21,369 nucleotides of DNA. Origin: a virus. The stretch covers positions 1 through 21,369 of the IMG/VR virus record IMGVR_UViG_3300021598_000839; one strand, given 5' to 3'. The position numbers were made by a program, and so were the translations under genes. This document shows, one piece after another, positions 18,773-21,369 of the stretch; the first letter of the stretch is position 1; every line of letters starts with the position of its first letter. Below the pieces are notes generated by a model, which searched no databases, was not told the DNA's origin, and saw nothing but the letters and a program-made list of their open reading frames with translations.

Positions 18773-20296
18773 ATGAAACTCAAACAACTGATGCTTGCAC
18801 CTGTTGCTCTGGGAATGGTTGCTCCTGTTGCTGCGAATGCTGCAGATCTTAATATGGCAGCAGTCAACCAATATTCCTCTGAACAGGTTACGAGTGTCTC
18901 ACAACTGTCTGATGTTCAACCCACCGATTGGGCATATCAGGCACTCAGCAACCTTGTAGAGCGTTATGGTTGCGTTGCTGGTTATCCTAACGGCACCTAT
19001 GGTGGCGGTAAGGCAATGACTCGCTTTGAAGCAGCAGCACTTCTCAATGCTTGCCTGGATCGTGTAACTGAAAATACTGATGAACTCAAGCGTCTTGCTG
19101 ATGAGTTCCGTAATGAACTGACTGTAATCCAAGGTTCTGTTTCTAAACTGGAAGCACAAGTTGGACAACTTGAAGCAACTCAGTTCTCTACAACTACCAA
19201 ACTTCGTGGTGATTCTCGTTGGGTTCTTGGTGGTGTAAATTATGGTGGTGATAAAGTAAATAAGTATAACGACGCCCCTCTTCGTGAAGCGGTTACATTT
19301 AACTATGATGTTCGTCTGAACTTTGATACTTCTTTCACTGGCAAAGATTTGCTTCGCACTCAACTTCGTGCTGGTAATTTTGATGACAGTGCATTTAACG
19401 GTGCTTATCCAACCAAACTCACAAAACTTGATGCTGCTTTCCAAGAAAATCTTGGTGGCACTGATGGAGGTGACGTAGTTGCTATTCAACGTCTGTACTA
19501 TCAATTCCCTGTAGGTAAGAATGTAACTGTTGTTGCTGGTCCTCGTGTTCGTCAGGATGATATGCTGGCGGTGTGGCCTTCTGTCTACAATGCAGATAAG
19601 ATCCTGAACATCTTCCAGTTTGCTGGTGCTCCTGGAACTTACAGCAAGAACCTTGGTGCTGGTCTTGGTGCCTGGTATAAGAGTGGTAGTTGGTCTTTAG
19701 GTGCTAACTACGTTGCTGCTGATGGTGATGTTGGTGATAGTGCTGAAGGTGGCGTGTTTAATGGCAATTCTGCTGCTACTACCACTGTTCAACTTGGTTA
19801 CACTGGTAAGAACTGGAACCTGACTGGTGCTTATACTTATGCAACCAATGGTGTTTCAATTCAAGGAACTAATGAATTAGTATCTTCACTTCCTAACTCT
19901 GAAACTGGTGGCAATACCAACTCATTTGCTCTGTCTGGTTATTGGCAACCTTCTACCTCTGGTTGGGTTCCTTCCATCTCTGCTGGTTGGGGATATAATA
20001 ACTCTTCCTATACTGAGGGTGGTGATACTGCTTCTCAGTCTTGGTACACTGGACTGGTTTGGAAAGATGTAATTGCTAAGGGCAATGCTCTTGGATTTGC
20101 AGTCGGTCAACCTACTTTTGTCACAGAACAAAACAGTGTAGACGGTAATGATGGTAACTATGCACTTGAAGGTTACTATAAAGTGCAAGTTACCGATAAT
20201 ATCGCAGTCACTCCTTCAGTATTCTATCTAAGTAATCCTGCTGGTGGTGGACTAGATGCTTTTGGAGCACTTGTTCAGACAACCTTTAAATTCTGA
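18773..20296 (+). CDS. Cyanobacterial-type SLH-domain outer-membrane porin
   Basis: 507 residues with the domain order of Synechococcus Som-type porins. A signal peptide (MKLKQLMLAP... ending AANA, cleavage about residue 23/24) is followed by one SLH domain (about 46-97: SDVQPTDWAYQAL, then RYGCVAGYPNGTYGG, TRFEAAALLNACL). Next come a coiled coil (about 98-136) that spans the periplasm, and an OprB-like beta barrel (about 140-507) ending in Phe (TTFKF) as barrel assembly requires. SLH domains anchor such porins to peptidoglycan-linked polymer. It would form a diffusion channel for ions or small solutes in the host outer membrane. It has its own promoter and terminator and is richer in GC than the glycan genes, consistent with a host origin. 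Its role in infection (nutrient uptake or altering the cell surface) is inferred. Confidence 0.9.
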   Translation: MKLKQLMLAPVALGMVAPVAANAADLNMAAVNQYSSEQVTSVSQLSDVQPTDWAYQALSNLVERYGCVAGYPNGTYGGGKAMTRFEAAALLNACLDRVTENTDELKRLADEFRNELTVIQGSVSKLEAQVGQLEATQFSTTTKLRGDSRWVLGGVNYGGDKVNKYNDAPLREAVTFNYDVRLNFDTSFTGKDLLRTQLRAGNFDDSAFNGAYPTKLTKLDAAFQENLGGTDGGDVVAIQRLYYQFPVGKNVTVVAGPRVRQDDMLAVWPSVYNADKILNIFQFAGAPGTYSKNLGAGLGAWYKSGSWSLGANYVAADGDVGDSAEGGVFNGNSAATTTVQLGYTGKNWNLTGAYTYATNGVSIQGTNELVSSLPNSETGGNTNSFALSGYWQPSTSGWVPSISAGWGYNNSSYTEGGDTASQSWYTGLVWKDVIAKGNALGFAVGQPTFVTEQNSVDGNDGNYALEGYYKVQVTDNIAVTPSVFYLSNPAGGGLDAFGALVQTTFKF

Positions 20297-20335
20297 TTTT
20301 GTAAGCATTTATACTCATTAAAGTCAGCATTTTCT

Positions 20336-20365
20336 AACAAGGGTGGGTTTCCCCCCTTGTTTTTT
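20336..20365 (+). terminator. Intrinsic terminator after the porin gene
   Basis: AACAAGGG (20336-20343) pairs with CCCTTGTT (20354-20361), extended by GGG/CCC around a TTT loop with T20344 bulged. A run of T follows (20361-20365). Confidence 0.85.
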
Positions 20366-20385
20366 CTTTAGATTTCCTATATAAT
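20357..20385 (+). promoter_or_regulatory. Promoter for hli, with its -35 inside the terminator
   Basis: TTGTTT (20357-20362), a 17-base spacer and a consensus TATAAT (20380-20385). The start codon at 20412 is about 20 bases past the expected start point. Confidence 0.55.
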
Positions 20386-20411
20386 TGTGTTGTAAATCTT
20401 TACAAAAGATA

Positions 20412-20621
20412 ATGACTGTAACAAAAAACGAGTTCGGGCAAATGAATATGTTTGCCAAAGAACCTTCGATGTATATGACTAAAGAAGATCTTGAGCGTTA
20501 TGGTATTGAACCCTATGCAGAAAAAGCGGAGAAAATGAATGGACGCTGGGCAATGGTCGGTTTTGTTGCTGGGATTATTTCTTACACTATCACTGGCAAC
20601 TTCTTCTTCGGCATCTTCTGA
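20412..20621 (+). CDS. hli: High-light-inducible protein (Hli) 1
   Basis: 69 residues with the single-helix chlorophyll-binding motif of the LHC superfamily, AEKMNGRWAMVGFVAGII (45-62 region): the Glu and Asn-Gly-Arg bind pigment and pair helices. The N-terminal half is a polar extension. Hli proteins associate with photosystem II and chlorophyll synthesis in the thylakoid membrane and dissipate excess light energy. Cyanophages commonly carry them to keep photosynthesis running during infection. I start at ATG 20412; the frame upstream passes through the promoter. Ferredoxin follows about 100 bases downstream. Confidence 0.93.
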   Translation: MTVTKNEFGQMNMFAKEPSMYMTKEDLERYGIEPYAEKAEKMNGRWAMVGFVAGIISYTITGNFFFGIF

Positions 20622-20628
20622 CAATTGA

Positions 20629-20657
20629 TTGACAATGACTTCAACTATCTTTACAAT
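20629..20657 (+). promoter_or_regulatory. Strong promoter for the ferredoxin gene
   Basis: TTGACA (20629-20634), a 17-base spacer and TACAAT (20652-20657). A start near 20664 would leave a leader of about 60 bases before the ferredoxin ATG at 20725. Confidence 0.55.
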
Positions 20658-20721
20658 TACTAGTGTCGCCTTCTTAGTTTTGTTGGCGCACTCAGTTAAT
20701 CAACTCTCAGAAACTTACTAA
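20635..20721 (+). CDS. Possible 28-residue membrane peptide
   Basis: Open frame ATG 20635 to TAA 20719-20721, encoding a hydrophobic helix (TIFTITSVAFLVLLAHSVNQ). It fills the gap between hli and ferredoxin and looks like the tiny subunits of photosynthetic complexes, but I can match it to none. A strong promoter covers its first eight codons, so it may be a chance frame. Confidence 0.28.
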   Translation: MTSTIFTITSVAFLVLLAHSVNQLSETY

Positions 20722-21223
<502 letters not shown>

Positions 21224-21227
<4 letters not shown>

Positions 21228-21343
21228 AAAATCTTTTTACCGAAAAAGCAGAACGTATTAACGGTTGGGCAGCAATGATTGGATTTGTCGCCGCTGCTGG
21301 ATCTTATCTTACTACAGGTCAAATTATTCCTGGTGTATTTTGA
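21224..21343 (+). CDS. hli: High-light-inducible protein (Hli) 2
   Basis: A minimal 39-residue Hli protein, nearly all chlorophyll-binding helix: FTEKAERINGWAAMIGFVAA, continuing AGSYLTTGQ. The motif has Glu and Asn-Gly but Trp where Hli 1 has Arg (ERINGW versus EKMNGR), a substitution also seen in short cyanophage Hli proteins. AAGGAG at 21211-21216 is a good ribosome binding site, and the ATG overlaps the previous stop. The following gene starts near the stop codon. Confidence 0.9.
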
Positions 21344-21354
21344 TGGAGGTTACT

Positions 21355-21369
21355 ATGCGTAGAGAAGGT
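21355..21369 (+). CDS. Start of a further gene, cut by the window edge
   Basis: ATG 21355 follows a perfect GGAGGT (21345-21350) by four bases and opens MRREG before the window ends. An in-frame ATG at 21343 overlapping the Hli stop is a second possible start. Nothing more can be said about the product. Confidence 0.5.

Noticed and set aside
18899-19504. 201-residue minus-strand open frame
   Set aside because: It is the shadow of the porin gene, which has clear domains and signals.

Overview
The window reads as an internal piece of a tailed cyanophage genome, most likely a T4-like myovirus of marine Synechococcus or Prochlorococcus. Every gene is on the plus strand, packed with 1-4 base overlaps. 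It mixes phage features (a dense tRNA array and trains of tiny conserved-looking orphan genes) with cyanobacterial genes: two high-light-inducible proteins (Hli), a plant-type [2Fe-2S] ferredoxin and an SLH-domain outer-membrane porin. No structural or replication gene lies in the window, so the assignment rests on gene content alone.

Region 1 (1-5270) is a tRNA array with interleaved small genes. I read 22 cloverleaf tRNAs (Lys, Tyr, Asp, Glu, Pro x2, Phe, Ile-GAT, Ile-TAT, Ser x3, Met-CAT x2, His, Thr-AGT, Gln, Trp, Arg, Leu, Gly, Val) plus two irregular ones: 1034-1117, whose anticodon loop carries 13 extra bases, and 2480-2551, with a good length and D and T arms but no normal anticodon arm. 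Between them are three gene-free stretches full of perfect helices (338-511, 819-1033, 2125-2476). Two of these contain convincing pseudoknots, and they look like undescribed structured RNAs. The spacers also hold a series of host-type promoters with 17-base spacers, several overlapped by a different perfect inverted repeat. Small proteins here include a Dps-like ferritin, a CxxC/CxC protein, a Phd/YefM-like protein and several one-helix membrane peptides.

Region 2 (5271-6176) has four short orphan genes and ends in an intrinsic terminator at 6150-6176. Region 3 (6210-18675) is a 14-gene glycan operon: a GDP-mannose 3,5-epimerase homologue, two further sugar-nucleotide SDR enzymes, two GT11 (alpha-1,2-fucosyltransferase-type) paralogues, two more distant GT11-like proteins, two FkbM-type methyltransferases, and GT17, exostosin-like, DUF5672-like, GT2, galactosyltransferase-like and GT25 proteins. 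Together they could make a nucleotide sugar (GDP-L-galactose is the best guess) and assemble and methylate an oligosaccharide on a virion or host-surface acceptor.

Region 4 (18680-21369) starts with a strong promoter and encodes the porin, then, after a terminator, hli, petF-type ferredoxin, an unknown gene, a second hli and the start of another gene. This is an auxiliary module directed at host envelope transport and photosynthetic electron flow.
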